Part shown: one piece after another, positions 1-7,845 of the stretch | Numbering within the stretch: position 1 is the first letter of the stretch | How the letters are laid out: the number at the start of each line of letters is the position of its first letter | Notes under the pieces: generated by a model | Told to the model about the DNA's origin: nothing | Seen by the model: only the letters and a program-made list of their open reading frames with translations | Database searches by the model: none | Program-made: the position numbers and the translations under genes | NCBI GenBank assembly: GCA_902509695.1 | Contig: CABWYP010000003.1 | Span: 1 to 64,000, forward strand | Direction: 5' to 3' | Length of the DNA stretch: 64,000 nucleotides | Source of the DNA: an uncultured Alphaproteobacteria bacterium | GTDB lineage: Bacteria; Pseudomonadota; Alphaproteobacteria; HIMB59

Positions 1-189
1 TGGAAATTTTATTTTTTCTATGACACTCATCGAAGAAAAAATTAAAAAAAAAGGAAAACTTAAAACCATTCTGTAAAATGCCGTCATAATAGGATCGACG
101 TCAGAAATCCTTACAAAAATAGGGGAAAATGCTATCATTAATGCACCCAATACTAAAATAAATAGAGGATTTATCTTAAATTTAAGCAA
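1..189 (-). CDS. EamA/DMT-family transporter, N-terminal fragment (cut by window edge)
   Basis: The minus strand upstream of position 1 continues an open frame reading NPLFILVLGALMIAFSPIFV then RISDVDPIMTAFYRM, which is the first one to two membrane helices of an EamA (drug/metabolite transporter) protein. It is absent from the ORF track because there is no ATG: the best start is TTG at 187-189, behind a GAAGAAG purine run, overlapping the end of the MFS gene by about 8 nt, which suggests translational coupling. The rest of the gene lies outside the window, so substrate cannot be judged. The family call is firm; the start is inferred. Confidence 0.6.
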   Translation of the reverse strand, partial: MLKFKINPLFILVLGALMIAFSPIFVRISDVDPIMTAFYRMVLSFPFFLIFSSMSVIEKIKFP

Positions 190-1378
190 ATACTTCTTCA
201 GATTTTTCTTTTTCTATAATGGGAAAATGTATAAATGCAGAAAATAATGAAATCACTATAGCCATTATCCAAGCGACATCTAAGGACCCATAAATGTCAA
301 TTACTAACCCTCCAACAAAAGCACCTACAAATGCACCCATTTGATGTGACACCATCACTATACCGAATAGAGTTGAGAGGTACCGTGTTCCAAATCTATT
401 GGCAACAATTCCTGATGTAGGTGGAACTGTCGAAAGCCATAAAAGCCCTATTACACAGCTGAATGATATAATTATAAAATTAGTAGTTGGTAGCACCAAC
501 AATAAAAATATAGCAATGCTTCTTGTGAAGTAGATAAAAGATAATATAAATTTTTTTTTGATTATTCCTGAAACTTTTCCAGAGATTAAAGTGCCTATCA
601 TATTAAAAATTCCAACCAAAGTTAGTCCAGTTGCAGCAATTGACGTTTCAAGACCATTTAATTTAGCAAAAACAGGAAGGTAATTTGAAATTAATGCAAC
701 GTGTAATCCGCACACAAAAAATCCTAATATTAAAAACCTATAACTTTTATCTTTTAATGCCTGCTTAATTACATCAGAAATTTTTCTTTCAGAGAATGCT
801 TTTTTATTTTTTTTATGGGATTTAGGTAGGAAAAAAATAAATGATAATGGGATCATAAATAAAAAAAAGATAGATGTTATTTGAAAAGATAAGCTCCATT
901 TAAAAGTAGTTACCAGATATTGATTTATAGGGGTGAAAATGAACATTCCGGATGCAGCAATTGACATTAATATTCCAGTTACAGTACTTTGAGTCTTGTC
1001 ATCATCAAAATATTTTGATACCCCACCAATTATGACCGGCACTGATATAACCCCAGCTGAAAGACCACCAATAACTCCTAATCCAACTAAAAAATGTATG
1101 GGATCAATGGCATGTGAGGATACATAGAAGCTAAGAGATACACCTATAAATCCAACAGATAATGTTTTTACATATCCTTTTTGCTCAGCAAATGCTCCAG
1201 CAATTGGCGACATTGATCCCCAAAGTAGATTGAAAATTCCATAAGTTAGACCTATGAGAGATGCCCCAAAAACAGTTGATCCTAGAAGATCTGGAAAGTA
1301 AATACCCAGTGACATTCTAAAACCATTACCTACGCACAAAATTAATCCGGCAAAAAGTACGAGAAAAAACGTTTTCAT
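182..1378 (-). CDS. MFS transporter
   Basis: A 398-residue integral membrane protein with about 12 hydrophobic segments and a lysine-rich central cytoplasmic loop (SHKKNKKAFSERK, around residue 190), the usual 6+6 layout of the major facilitator superfamily. The early segment NLLWGSMSPIAGAFAEQKGY looks like the loop 2-3 signature region. Substrate is unknown. Its stop overlaps the TTG start of the downstream EamA gene, so the two are probably one transcript. The ATG start gives a good first helix (MKTFFLVLFAGLILC). Family call is confident, function is not. Confidence 0.85.
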   Translation of the reverse strand: MKTFFLVLFAGLILCVGNGFRMSLGIYFPDLLGSTVFGASLIGLTYGIFNLLWGSMSPIAGAFAEQKGYVKTLSVGFIGVSLSFYVSSHAIDPIHFLVGLGVIGGLSAGVISVPVIIGGVSKYFDDDKTQSTVTGILMSIAASGMFIFTPINQYLVTTFKWSLSFQITSIFFLFMIPLSFIFFLPKSHKKNKKAFSERKISDVIKQALKDKSYRFLILGFFVCGLHVALISNYLPVFAKLNGLETSIAATGLTLVGIFNMIGTLISGKVSGIIKKKFILSFIYFTRSIAIFLLLVLPTTNFIIISFSCVIGLLWLSTVPPTSGIVANRFGTRYLSTLFGIVMVSHQMGAFVGAFVGGLVIDIYGSLDVAWIMAIVISLFSAFIHFPIIEKEKSEEVFA

Positions 1379-1451
1379 AGGGTAAAAATATATGAAAGAA
1401 ATTAAAAAAATATGTTTATTTTTCAGACCAATATCAATATAGTGCCTCGCT

Positions 1452-1535
1452 ATGGGTTATCCAAAAAAACATCGTGGGCGCAGAAAAATAGGCTCACGTA
1501 AGCGAAGAGCTAAAAGAAGAGCTAAAAAGAAGTAA
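1452..1535 (+). CDS. 27-residue highly basic peptide (possible small ribosomal-type protein)
   Basis: An ORF too short for the track reads MGYPKKHRGRRKIGSRKRRA followed by KRRAKKK and a TAA stop. Well over half of the residues are Lys or Arg. Such peptides in bacteria are typically tiny ribosomal proteins (bTHX starts MGKGDRRTRRGKI; AURKAIP1/COX24-like peptides are similarly basic), and the MG start and RRKIG segment recall bTHX, but the match is loose. There is no clear Shine-Dalgarno sequence. It converges with and overlaps the 3' end of the TPR gene by 14 nt. The composition is very unlikely in random AT-rich DNA, so I favour a real gene. Confidence 0.5.
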   Translation: MGYPKKHRGRRKIGSRKRRAKRRAKKK

Positions 1536-1962
1536 TTAATTTATCAAGCTCTATAAATTCTTCGCTATCTTCACCAGCATGCATTTTTATTCTAGCTAAT
1601 AGAACTTTAGCCTCATCAACTCGATCAGTCTGAATGTAAAGCTCACCAAGATATTCAAGAGCGCCAATATGGTTGTTATCTATTTCAAGGGCTTTTAAAT
1701 AATAATTTTCAGCTAGTTTATAGTCAGGTTTAGACTGTTTTCTTGAGGCAAAACCCAGATAGTTGTAGAGATCTGCTTTAGTGTATCCTTGGGGGTCTTC
1801 GTCAATTAAGTCTAAAAGAACATCAATAGCAATTTCAAATTTTTGATTTTTTATTAGTTTTTCAGCTTTCTGATATTCTGCACTTGCATCGACTGTTTCG
1901 TAATCCCCAGCTGAAAACGCATTCAGATGGATAAAAAATAAAAAAGATATTAGATATTTCAT
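1522..1962 (-). CDS. Secreted TPR-repeat protein
   Basis: A 146-residue protein with an N-terminal signal peptide (MKYLISFLFFIHLNAFSAGD) followed by about three tetratricopeptide repeats, visible as A-EYQKAEKLIKNQKFEIAIDVL, AENYYLKALEIDNNHIGALEYLGE and the segment after it. It is probably a periplasmic protein-protein interaction module. It is transcribed divergently from msrB with a gap of only about 25 nt, so the two promoters must overlap. No enzymatic motif is seen and no specific partner can be named. Confidence 0.75.
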   Translation of the reverse strand: MKYLISFLFFIHLNAFSAGDYETVDASAEYQKAEKLIKNQKFEIAIDVLLDLIDEDPQGYTKADLYNYLGFASRKQSKPDYKLAENYYLKALEIDNNHIGALEYLGELYIQTDRVDEAKVLLARIKMHAGEDSEEFIELDKLITSF

Positions 1963-1987
1963 GGTATTTTTTTATACTATTTTTTAT

Positions 1988-2455
1988 ATGATTAGATTAG
2001 AACGAAGAGCATTTTTATTTTTTTCAATAAGTGCTCTTTTTTCAGTGGTTAAACCAGTTATGTCAATTGAAAAAATAAATTTATCAGATAGCGAGTGGCA
2101 AGAGAAATTAAATGATCAAGAATATTATGTATTAAGAAAACACGGGACTGAAAGACCTGGAAGTAGTGTTTTAAATGATGAAAAGAGAAAAGGAATTTAT
2201 CAATGTGCAGGATGTGATTTACCTCTTTTTAATTCAGATATGAAATTTGATAGTGGAACTGGATGGCCTTCATTTTTTGACTATTTGCCTAATGCCTTAA
2301 GTTTTAAAAATGACTTTAAATTAGTTATCCCTCGAAAAGAATATCATTGTTCAAGGTGTGAGGGGCATCATGGCCATGTCTTCAAAGATGGACCTGAACC
2401 TACAGGTTTAAGGTATTGTAATAACGGTATTGCTTTAAATTTTATACCTGATTAA
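1988..2455 (+). CDS. msrB: Peptide methionine (R)-S-oxide reductase
   Basis: MsrB repairs oxidised methionine (R-sulfoxide) in proteins using a thiol reductant. The translation shows the family core: KHGTERPGSS, the two zinc-binding CxxC pairs (CAGC and CSRC), FDSGTGWPSF, and the catalytic cysteine in RYCNNG near the C terminus. The track starts at 1961, but the ATG at 1988 is preferred because it opens a signal sequence containing LERRAFLFF, which resembles a twin-arginine motif, and leaves the enzyme domain intact. Export to the periplasm is therefore likely (inference). The stop overlaps bioY by 4 nt in convergent orientation. Confidence 0.9.
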   Translation: MIRLERRAFLFFSISALFSVVKPVMSIEKINLSDSEWQEKLNDQEYYVLRKHGTERPGSSVLNDEKRKGIYQCAGCDLPLFNSDMKFDSGTGWPSFFDYLPNALSFKNDFKLVIPRKEYHCSRCEGHHGHVFKDGPEPTGLRYCNNGIALNFIPD

Positions 2456-3000
2456 TTTTTTTTAATTAACAAATATGAAATAGAGATGGCTAAAGCTATT
2501 TTTAATAATTCACTATAGATAAAAGGATAGAGGCCAGCAGTAAGGGCTTTGTCTAGGCCTATAAAACTTGCTAGATGAATAATACCACAAATAAATACAA
2601 TTGAAGCTCCAACAAAAACCGCAAAAATTAATTTAAATAATTTTTTATTAAATAAATCTTTTGATAAAAAGGCTATGGTAAATGAAGCTAAAATCATTCC
2701 ATATAGAAAACCAAAAGTAGGTGACATTACATAGCCGATGCCTCCCCCAACTGCAAAAATTGGAAGACCCATTAGACCCAAAGCTACATAAGATATTGTT
2801 GAATAAAATCCAATTAATCCCATGGAAGCCGCAATGAAATAAACAACAAAAGTTTGTAACGTCATTGGAACAGGAAAGAAAGGTATAGATACTTTACTGG
2901 ACACTGACAGTAAAATTATTCCAAGAAGATAAAAGGCTATTTTTGAGAAAGTCCCAGATGTGTACTGGTCTAAAATTGATAAGTTGTTTCTAAATTTCAT
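2452..3000 (-). CDS. bioY: Biotin transporter BioY (ECF S component)
   Basis: A 182-residue membrane protein with about six helices. The segment KVSIPFFPVPMTLQTFVVYF followed by GLMGLPIFAVGGGIGYVMSPTFGFLYG is the recognisable BioY signature (VPvT.QT near helix 1-2; G.GPg/sP..GfL-G). BioY alone, or with EcfAT, imports biotin. No EcfA/EcfT genes are adjacent. The gene implies reliance on external biotin, a common trait of streamlined marine bacteria. Very weakly separated from its neighbours: it overlaps msrB by 4 nt and starts 37 nt downstream of the tal stop, so co-transcription with tal is plausible. Confidence 0.88.
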   Translation of the reverse strand: MKFRNNLSILDQYTSGTFSKIAFYLLGIILLSVSSKVSIPFFPVPMTLQTFVVYFIAASMGLIGFYSTISYVALGLMGLPIFAVGGGIGYVMSPTFGFLYGMILASFTIAFLSKDLFNKKLFKLIFAVFVGASIVFICGIIHLASFIGLDKALTAGLYPFIYSELLKIALAISISYLLIKKN

Positions 3001-3037
3001 ATTTACTTTTATAATTTTGATAGATATTTGGCAATAA

Positions 3038-3997
3038 TTATAATTGAGACTTAATAAGATCTTTTAATTTAAGCATATCTTTATTAAAAAGACGAATTCC
3101 TTCAGCTAGTTTAAATGATGCCATTTGGTTTTCATTCAAATGCCATCTAAATGAGCTTTCATTAACATTAATTCTATCTATATCAAGATTATCTGCTTGT
3201 AATTTGGTTAACTTAGGCTCAAAAAGATCTTTAGACAGGCTTAGCTCCTCTAGCAACGCTGGGCTAATTGTTAGTTTATCGCAACCAGCTAAATTTATAA
3301 TTTCATCCTTATTCCTAAATGAAGCCGCCATGACAATAGTGTTAAAATTATATTTCTTAAAATAATTATATATTTTAGCAACACTCTCTACTCCAGGGTC
3401 ATTAGAACTATCATAATCATGTGAGGTATTTGATTTAAACCAATCTAAAATTCTTCCAACGAAAGGGGAAATTAGGAACGCCCCTGCCTCAGCACAAGCC
3501 ACAGCTTGGGTGAGAGAAAAGATTAAAGTACAATTACACGATATTCCCTCAGCTTCTAATTTTTTAACTGCCTGAATTCCCTCCCAAGTTCCCGCAACTT
3601 TGATTAAGATTCTATTTTTGGGAACACCTGACTGCTCATAGCTATTAATTATTTGTTTAGCTTTTTCTATGGTACCGCTAGTATCAAATGACAGATCAGC
3701 ATCAACTTCAGTAGATACATATCCTGGGACAATCTTAGTTAGCTCTATACCAAAGGCGATTGCTAACTGATCAGAAATATAATCAATTTGCTCAGTCAAA
3801 ATATTAAATTTGCGACTTTTAGAGTTTGTAATAACTTCATTTACTAATTTAGAGTATTTGTTTGATTGGACTGCTTTGTAAATTAATGATGGATTAGTAG
3901 TACAATCATCAGGGCTAAATTTCTGTATACTATCGATATCACCAGTATCTGCGACAACCGAAGAGTATGTTTTTAAAATTTCTAATTGTGTTGACAT
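3038..3997 (-). CDS. tal: Transaldolase
   Basis: A 319-residue TalB-type transaldolase, which moves a dihydroxyacetone unit between sedoheptulose-7-phosphate and glyceraldehyde-3-phosphate in the non-oxidative pentose phosphate pathway. Family features are DCTTNPSLI near residue 33, FGIELTKIVPGYVSTEVDADLSFD, the Schiff-base lysine in ILIKVAGTWEGI, and CNCTLIFSLTQA, followed by FVGRILDW. Length matches E. coli TalB. ATG start at 3997 gives MSTQLEILK. Cytoplasmic. Likely in one transcription unit with bioY. Confidence 0.95.
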   Translation of the reverse strand: MSTQLEILKTYSSVVADTGDIDSIQKFSPDDCTTNPSLIYKAVQSNKYSKLVNEVITNSKSRKFNILTEQIDYISDQLAIAFGIELTKIVPGYVSTEVDADLSFDTSGTIEKAKQIINSYEQSGVPKNRILIKVAGTWEGIQAVKKLEAEGISCNCTLIFSLTQAVACAEAGAFLISPFVGRILDWFKSNTSHDYDSSNDPGVESVAKIYNYFKKYNFNTIVMAASFRNKDEIINLAGCDKLTISPALLEELSLSKDLFEPKLTKLQADNLDIDRINVNESSFRWHLNENQMASFKLAEGIRLFNKDMLKLKDLIKSQL

Positions 3998-4053
3998 GAA
4001 AATAAATAATCTTTCTTAAACTTGCTTTAAGCTATATATTATTAAAATATTAC

Positions 4054-4560
4054 ATGCAAAAAAAAATTATTATATGCGGCTTAGCTGATATTCAAAACTG
4101 TGTCGATAGATATAATCCGGATAAAATGCTGACAATTATCAATAAAAATTTTTCACCTGATACGCCAAAGGGAATGGATGAGAACAGACACGTGAGGATG
4201 TTGATAGATGATATATCTGAACCGAGAGAGGGTTTTATCTTACCAGAAAAACATCATGCTCAAACATTGCTTGATTTTACAGATGATTGGGATGTTTCAA
4301 AGCCGCTTCTTGTACACTGCCATATGGGCATAAGCAGGTCTACAGCTACTTCATTAGGTGTTGCAGCTAAATTTGACCCTGAAAATATTGAGATAATAAT
4401 TGAGAAGTTAAAAGAAATAGCCCCTCATGCAAGCCCAAATAAGATTATGATGCAATACTATGATGAAATTTTAGGTCTAAATAACAGACTTTTCTCTTCT
4501 TTAGATTATTTTCACCCTGAGCCTATTGAAGAAAGCAGAGTTGTGGAGCTTATCTTTTAA
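4054..4560 (+). CDS. Protein-tyrosine/dual-specificity phosphatase family protein
   Basis: The 168-residue protein contains LVHCHMGISRST at about residues 89-100, an exact HCx5R(S/T) phosphatase P-loop. An upstream Asp-rich segment (LIDDISEP) may supply the general acid. The family occurs widely in Alphaproteobacteria as small cytosolic 'tyrosine phosphatase' proteins of unknown substrate; phosphoprotein, nucleotide or inositol-type substrates cannot be distinguished from sequence. It is followed 9 nt later by a 53-aa cysteine-pair protein, which may be co-expressed. Confidence 0.8.
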   Translation: MQKKIIICGLADIQNCVDRYNPDKMLTIINKNFSPDTPKGMDENRHVRMLIDDISEPREGFILPEKHHAQTLLDFTDDWDVSKPLLVHCHMGISRSTATSLGVAAKFDPENIEIIIEKLKEIAPHASPNKIMMQYYDEILGLNNRLFSSLDYFHPEPIEESRVVELIF

Positions 4561-4569
4561 TAAAAGATT

Positions 4570-4731
4570 ATGGCCCTATATAAATGTGAGATATGTCAAA
4601 ATAAAATAGACGAGCCTTTATACTGGGCTGATCCAAAATTCTACGATATTACAAAAAAAGTTTTCTTTTGTAGTGCTCAATGCTCTCTTAAATTCTTTGA
4701 AAAAATTAAAGATTTATTTAAAAATCAATAA
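4570..4731 (+). CDS. Small zinc-finger-like protein (53 aa)
   Basis: Not in the ORF track. The frame reads MALYKCEICQNKIDEPLYWA and continues through VFFCSAQCSLKFFEKIKDLF to a TAA stop. The CxxC (residues 6-9) and CxxxC (34-38) pairs are arranged like a small TRASH/MYM-type or FCS-type zinc finger, where FCS.xC is a characteristic second half (FFCSAQC here). It starts 9 nt after the phosphatase gene on the same strand, supporting co-transcription. Metal binding is inferred from the cysteine spacing; the partner (DNA, RNA or protein) is unknown. Confidence 0.6.
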   Translation: MALYKCEICQNKIDEPLYWADPKFYDITKKVFFCSAQCSLKFFEKIKDLFKNQ

Positions 4732-4823
4732 TTTCAAGATTTTAGCTATGCCAAAAATGCACAGCTGTTAGTAATTATCAGCAATTTAATCGAACTATAA
4801 ATAAACGTATAAAAACATAATTC

Positions 4824-4876
4824 AAAACTAGCTCCACCCTATTCCTATCCTTACTTATTCCTCCGGAGCTAGTTTT
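4824..4876 (+). other. 12-bp perfect inverted repeat with G-free pyrimidine-rich loop (terminator or small RNA)
   Basis: AAAACTAGCTCC (4824-4835) pairs perfectly with GGAGCTAGTTTT (4865-4876) around a 29-nt loop made only of C, T and A, including TTCCTCC. The right arm ends in a T5 run, so on the plus strand it can act as a Rho-independent terminator for the phosphatase/zinc-finger genes. The long single-stranded loop rich in CCT motifs is unusual for a plain terminator and resembles the anti-Shine-Dalgarno C/U-rich loops of some alphaproteobacterial small RNAs. It fills the 212-nt gap before sbcB. Confidence 0.6.
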
Positions 4877-4943
4877 TAACTTACATATATCTTGAGAATT
4901 TTTTTCATTTACATTCCATGAATAAATTGAGAAATTTTAATCT

Positions 4944-6374
4944 ATGAACAACCAATATATTTTTTGGGATTTAGAAACTACTGGTAGAAATGACAAATTT
5001 GATCAAATTACACAAGTTGGCGCTGTTTTAACTAATCATAATTTTGAAGTTAAAGATAAGTTAGAAATTCATTGTAAGCTTAGAGAGGGAAAATGGTTTG
5101 AGCCAGGAGCTTTAATAACTACAGGAGTAGACCCTATAAGTTTATTTCAAAATAATTATCCAAATTATTATGAAGCAAGTGCTCAACTTTATGAGACATT
5201 TCAACAATGGTCGTCATCACCAACAACCTTTATTGGATTTAATAATGTTAATTTTGATGAGCCCTTCTTAAGACAAGCACTTTATCAAAACTTAATGCCT
5301 GAAATCTATATGACAGTTACTAATAACAATTCTCGAATGGACGTTTTTGATATTTTAAGACTTGTGTCAGTTTATAGCCCTGAACATATAAAATTTAATG
5401 TAGATGACCAAGGATATCCAATTTTAAAATTAGAAGAAATATTTAAAAAAAATAATATTTCTATTAGCTACGAAGCAGGTCCTCATGATGCAGTATTTGA
5501 TAGCTTAGTTACATTAGAACTTAATAAAATTCTTTCAATTAGATGTCCAAAAATTTGGAATGCAGCTTACGACTTTCGTCTTAGAGATACTCCTAAAAAA
5601 TTTATGCTCGAGAATCTTGTTTTTACTAATACTACCTTTTGGGGAAGGAGACCAACTATTAAGGCACAAACTTTAATCGCTGGTATTCCAGGAAGAAATC
5701 ATAATTATTTAGTTTTCAATTTACTTTCAGACCCAAAAAAGCTTCAAGATTTAAATGATGATGAATTAACAAAAAAAATGAATGATGGAACGAAAAGAAT
5801 ATGTGAAGTATTTGATGGATCAAAGTCAAAAACATTATTAAATGAAAGCTATTGCTTCAAGGACAATAAATACGCTGAAATAGGAGTTGACGAACTTAGA
5901 ACGAGGGCAAATTTTATAAAAAAGAATGAAGATCTATGTTCTCGTTTAATTAATTTACATGTAGCTAATCAAAAAGAATGGCCCGAACCCTTTCATGTAG
6001 AGGAACGCATATTTGAAAGTTTTCCCTCACATCAAGATAAGAAGCTCATGATCGATTTTCATACAGCTCCTAATAATAAAAAATTTGAAATATCTCAACA
6101 ATTTAAAGATAGTCGTTACAAAGAAATTGCAATACGTATTTTATTTGAGATCGCACCTCAAACTTTACCGGAAAACGATAAGAGAAATTATGAATTAGAA
6201 ATTAGAGAAAGATATAATGATGATGATAAAGTCAAATGGAATTCAAAGAATAAAATTTTAGCTAGTCTTGAAACAGATATTGATAAAATGATGAAAAATG
6301 AAGATGAGAAAGTTCAATTTAAACAAAGGGTAATAACTTTCTTGAATACTGAGTCAGCCAAGTGGGGCGAATAG
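4944..6374 (+). CDS. sbcB: Exodeoxyribonuclease I
   Basis: A 476-residue enzyme, the same length as E. coli ExoI, that digests single-stranded DNA 3' to 5' in recombination and mismatch repair. The N-terminal DEDDh nuclease domain shows FWDLETTG (motif I, residues 8-15), FIGFNNVNFDEPFLRQALYQN (motif II) and GPHDAVFDSL (motif III, H and D). The C-terminal half, with WEKxx-type FRLRDTPKKF and VEERIFESFP, matches the ExoI C-terminal/SH3-like domains that clamp ssDNA. ATG at 4944 directly precedes motif I, as in homologues. Cytoplasmic. Confidence 0.93.
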   Translation: MNNQYIFWDLETTGRNDKFDQITQVGAVLTNHNFEVKDKLEIHCKLREGKWFEPGALITTGVDPISLFQNNYPNYYEASAQLYETFQQWSSSPTTFIGFNNVNFDEPFLRQALYQNLMPEIYMTVTNNNSRMDVFDILRLVSVYSPEHIKFNVDDQGYPILKLEEIFKKNNISISYEAGPHDAVFDSLVTLELNKILSIRCPKIWNAAYDFRLRDTPKKFMLENLVFTNTTFWGRRPTIKAQTLIAGIPGRNHNYLVFNLLSDPKKLQDLNDDELTKKMNDGTKRICEVFDGSKSKTLLNESYCFKDNKYAEIGVDELRTRANFIKKNEDLCSRLINLHVANQKEWPEPFHVEERIFESFPSHQDKKLMIDFHTAPNNKKFEISQQFKDSRYKEIAIRILFEIAPQTLPENDKRNYELEIRERYNDDDKVKWNSKNKILASLETDIDKMMKNEDEKVQFKQRVITFLNTESAKWGE

Positions 6375-6381
6375 AAATAAT

Positions 6382-7269
6382 TTAGTTATTTAAATTATCT
6401 ATATATCTTTTTATAGTTTTGCCGTAATCAGATTTTATAAATTTTTCAGCTAAATTATTTAAATCTGATATGTCAATGAAGCCTTTCTCAAAAGCGGCAA
6501 TTTCATAAGATCCAACCTTAACATGGTTTTCAATTTCATATTTTTTTACATTTTGTGAGGCATCTAACAAGGACTTAGCGTTTCCTGCATCTTGCCATAT
6601 GATTGAGTCATCAAGAATTTCTAAATCTAGGTTTTGATTTTTTAAATAAATTTTTATTAAATCTGTGATTTCTAATTCCCCTCTTGGAGAGAGATTTAAC
6701 TCTTTTACATAATTCTTGGCTTCGGAGTCAAAAAAATACATACCTGGTATGACAAGATTCGTCTTTGGTTTTGATGGTTTTTCTTCAATTCTAGTTATTT
6801 TACCATCTTCATCCAACTCTATAACGCCAAAATTTTCTGGATCAGGGACAGATAAACCAAAAATACTACATCCTCCGTTCTTTATTTTTTTATGAGCCAT
6901 TTCTGCAAAATGAATAAACTTTTTTCCTATGAAGACATTATCACAAAGCGCCAATATAGATGGAGACTCTTCGAGAAATTTCTCTGCAATGATATATGCA
7001 TCAGCTATTCCTTTTTGTTTTTTTTGAATTATGTATGAAAAGTTTAATCCAACATGTTTGCCTGACCCAAAAGTATTTTGAAATACTACAAGATCATCCT
7101 CATGAACAATGAATAAAATATCTTTTACATTTAACCGAATAAGTGTTTCAAGTGGGTAATAAATCATTGGCTTATCGTAAATAGGTAGAAAAGGCTTAGA
7201 TACTGGTAACGTGGCAGGTGTAAGTCTTGTACCCTTGCCTGCCGCAAGGATTATTCCTTTGGCATTCAT
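6382..7269 (-). CDS. Sugar-1-phosphate nucleotidyltransferase (RmlA-like)
   Basis: The 295-residue protein opens with GIILAAGKGTRLTPATLPVS and continues KPFLPIYDKPMIYYPLETLI, the nucleotide-binding signature of glucose-1-phosphate thymidylyl/uridylyltransferases; length is that of RmlA. Downstream, ALCDNVFIG corresponds to the (L)GDN metal-binding segment, with Cys in place of Gly. FGVIELDEDGKITRIEEKPSKP is also typical. It would charge a sugar-1-phosphate for cell-surface glycan synthesis. No other dTDP-rhamnose genes are near, so the precise sugar and NTP are open (RmlA, GalU or GlmU-type). It overlaps the upstream CBS gene by 4 nt (ATGA), indicating coupled translation. Confidence 0.8.
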   Translation of the reverse strand: MNAKGIILAAGKGTRLTPATLPVSKPFLPIYDKPMIYYPLETLIRLNVKDILFIVHEDDLVVFQNTFGSGKHVGLNFSYIIQKKQKGIADAYIIAEKFLEESPSILALCDNVFIGKKFIHFAEMAHKKIKNGGCSIFGLSVPDPENFGVIELDEDGKITRIEEKPSKPKTNLVIPGMYFFDSEAKNYVKELNLSPRGELEITDLIKIYLKNQNLDLEILDDSIIWQDAGNAKSLLDASQNVKKYEIENHVKVGSYEIAAFEKGFIDISDLNNLAEKFIKSDYGKTIKRYIDNLNN

Positions 7270-7742
7270 AAATTAAGAAATGGTTTCAATATGAATAAGA
7301 ATGGAATGAACATAAAAATAAATGTAATCAAAATTATATTTAATCTTGTACTACTTCTAACAGAACCTATTAGATCTCTATGAGAGATAAAATTTATTAG
7401 TTTATTTTCACTATCAACCACAGGAAGGTGTCTTATATTATTTTCACCCATAATTTTCATTGCAATATCTGAGGACATTTTTAAATCAATAGAAACAACT
7501 TCCGTGGTCATTATATCTGCAGCTGTTACTAGATCTGGATCTCTACCATTTTTTACACATCTTCTGACGATATCTCTTTCAGAGACCACGCCCAATAAAA
7601 TTTTATTATCATTAAGTATAGGTACAGCTCCAATATTTTTTAAATCCATGCTATCTGCTATTTCACTAATTATAGATTCAGGACCAAAAGATATATATTC
7701 ATCATTTGATACAATTTTTTTGATATCTTTAATTGACGGCAT
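7266..7742 (-). CDS. CBS-pair protein with C-terminal membrane anchor
   Basis: The 158-residue protein has two CBS motifs (about residues 8-65 and 75-128): ISEIADSMDLKNIGAVPILN, LLGVVSERDIVRRC and MTTEVVSIDLKMSSDIAMKI, NNIRHLPVVD. CBS pairs bind adenosine nucleotides and act as energy or ligand sensors. The C-terminal 25 residues (LNIILITFIFMFIPFLFILK) form one membrane helix, so the sensor is tethered to the inner membrane. It overlaps the nucleotidyltransferase start by 4 nt; the pair may be a regulator-enzyme unit (inference). Confidence 0.85.
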   Translation of the reverse strand: MPSIKDIKKIVSNDEYISFGPESIISEIADSMDLKNIGAVPILNDNKILLGVVSERDIVRRCVKNGRDPDLVTAADIMTTEVVSIDLKMSSDIAMKIMGENNIRHLPVVDSENKLINFISHRDLIGSVRSSTRLNIILITFIFMFIPFLFILKPFLNL

Positions 7743-7845
7743 TATCTTATTATACAGATATAAAGACTTAATGATAAATTAAGCGTTTTGAAGCACTTTT
7801 TAACCTTCAAAATTTGATTTTTTTCTAATATTGTAAATCAATAAA

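Noticed and set aside
7504-7782. 92-aa plus-strand ORF
   Set aside because: Antisense shadow of the CBS-domain gene.
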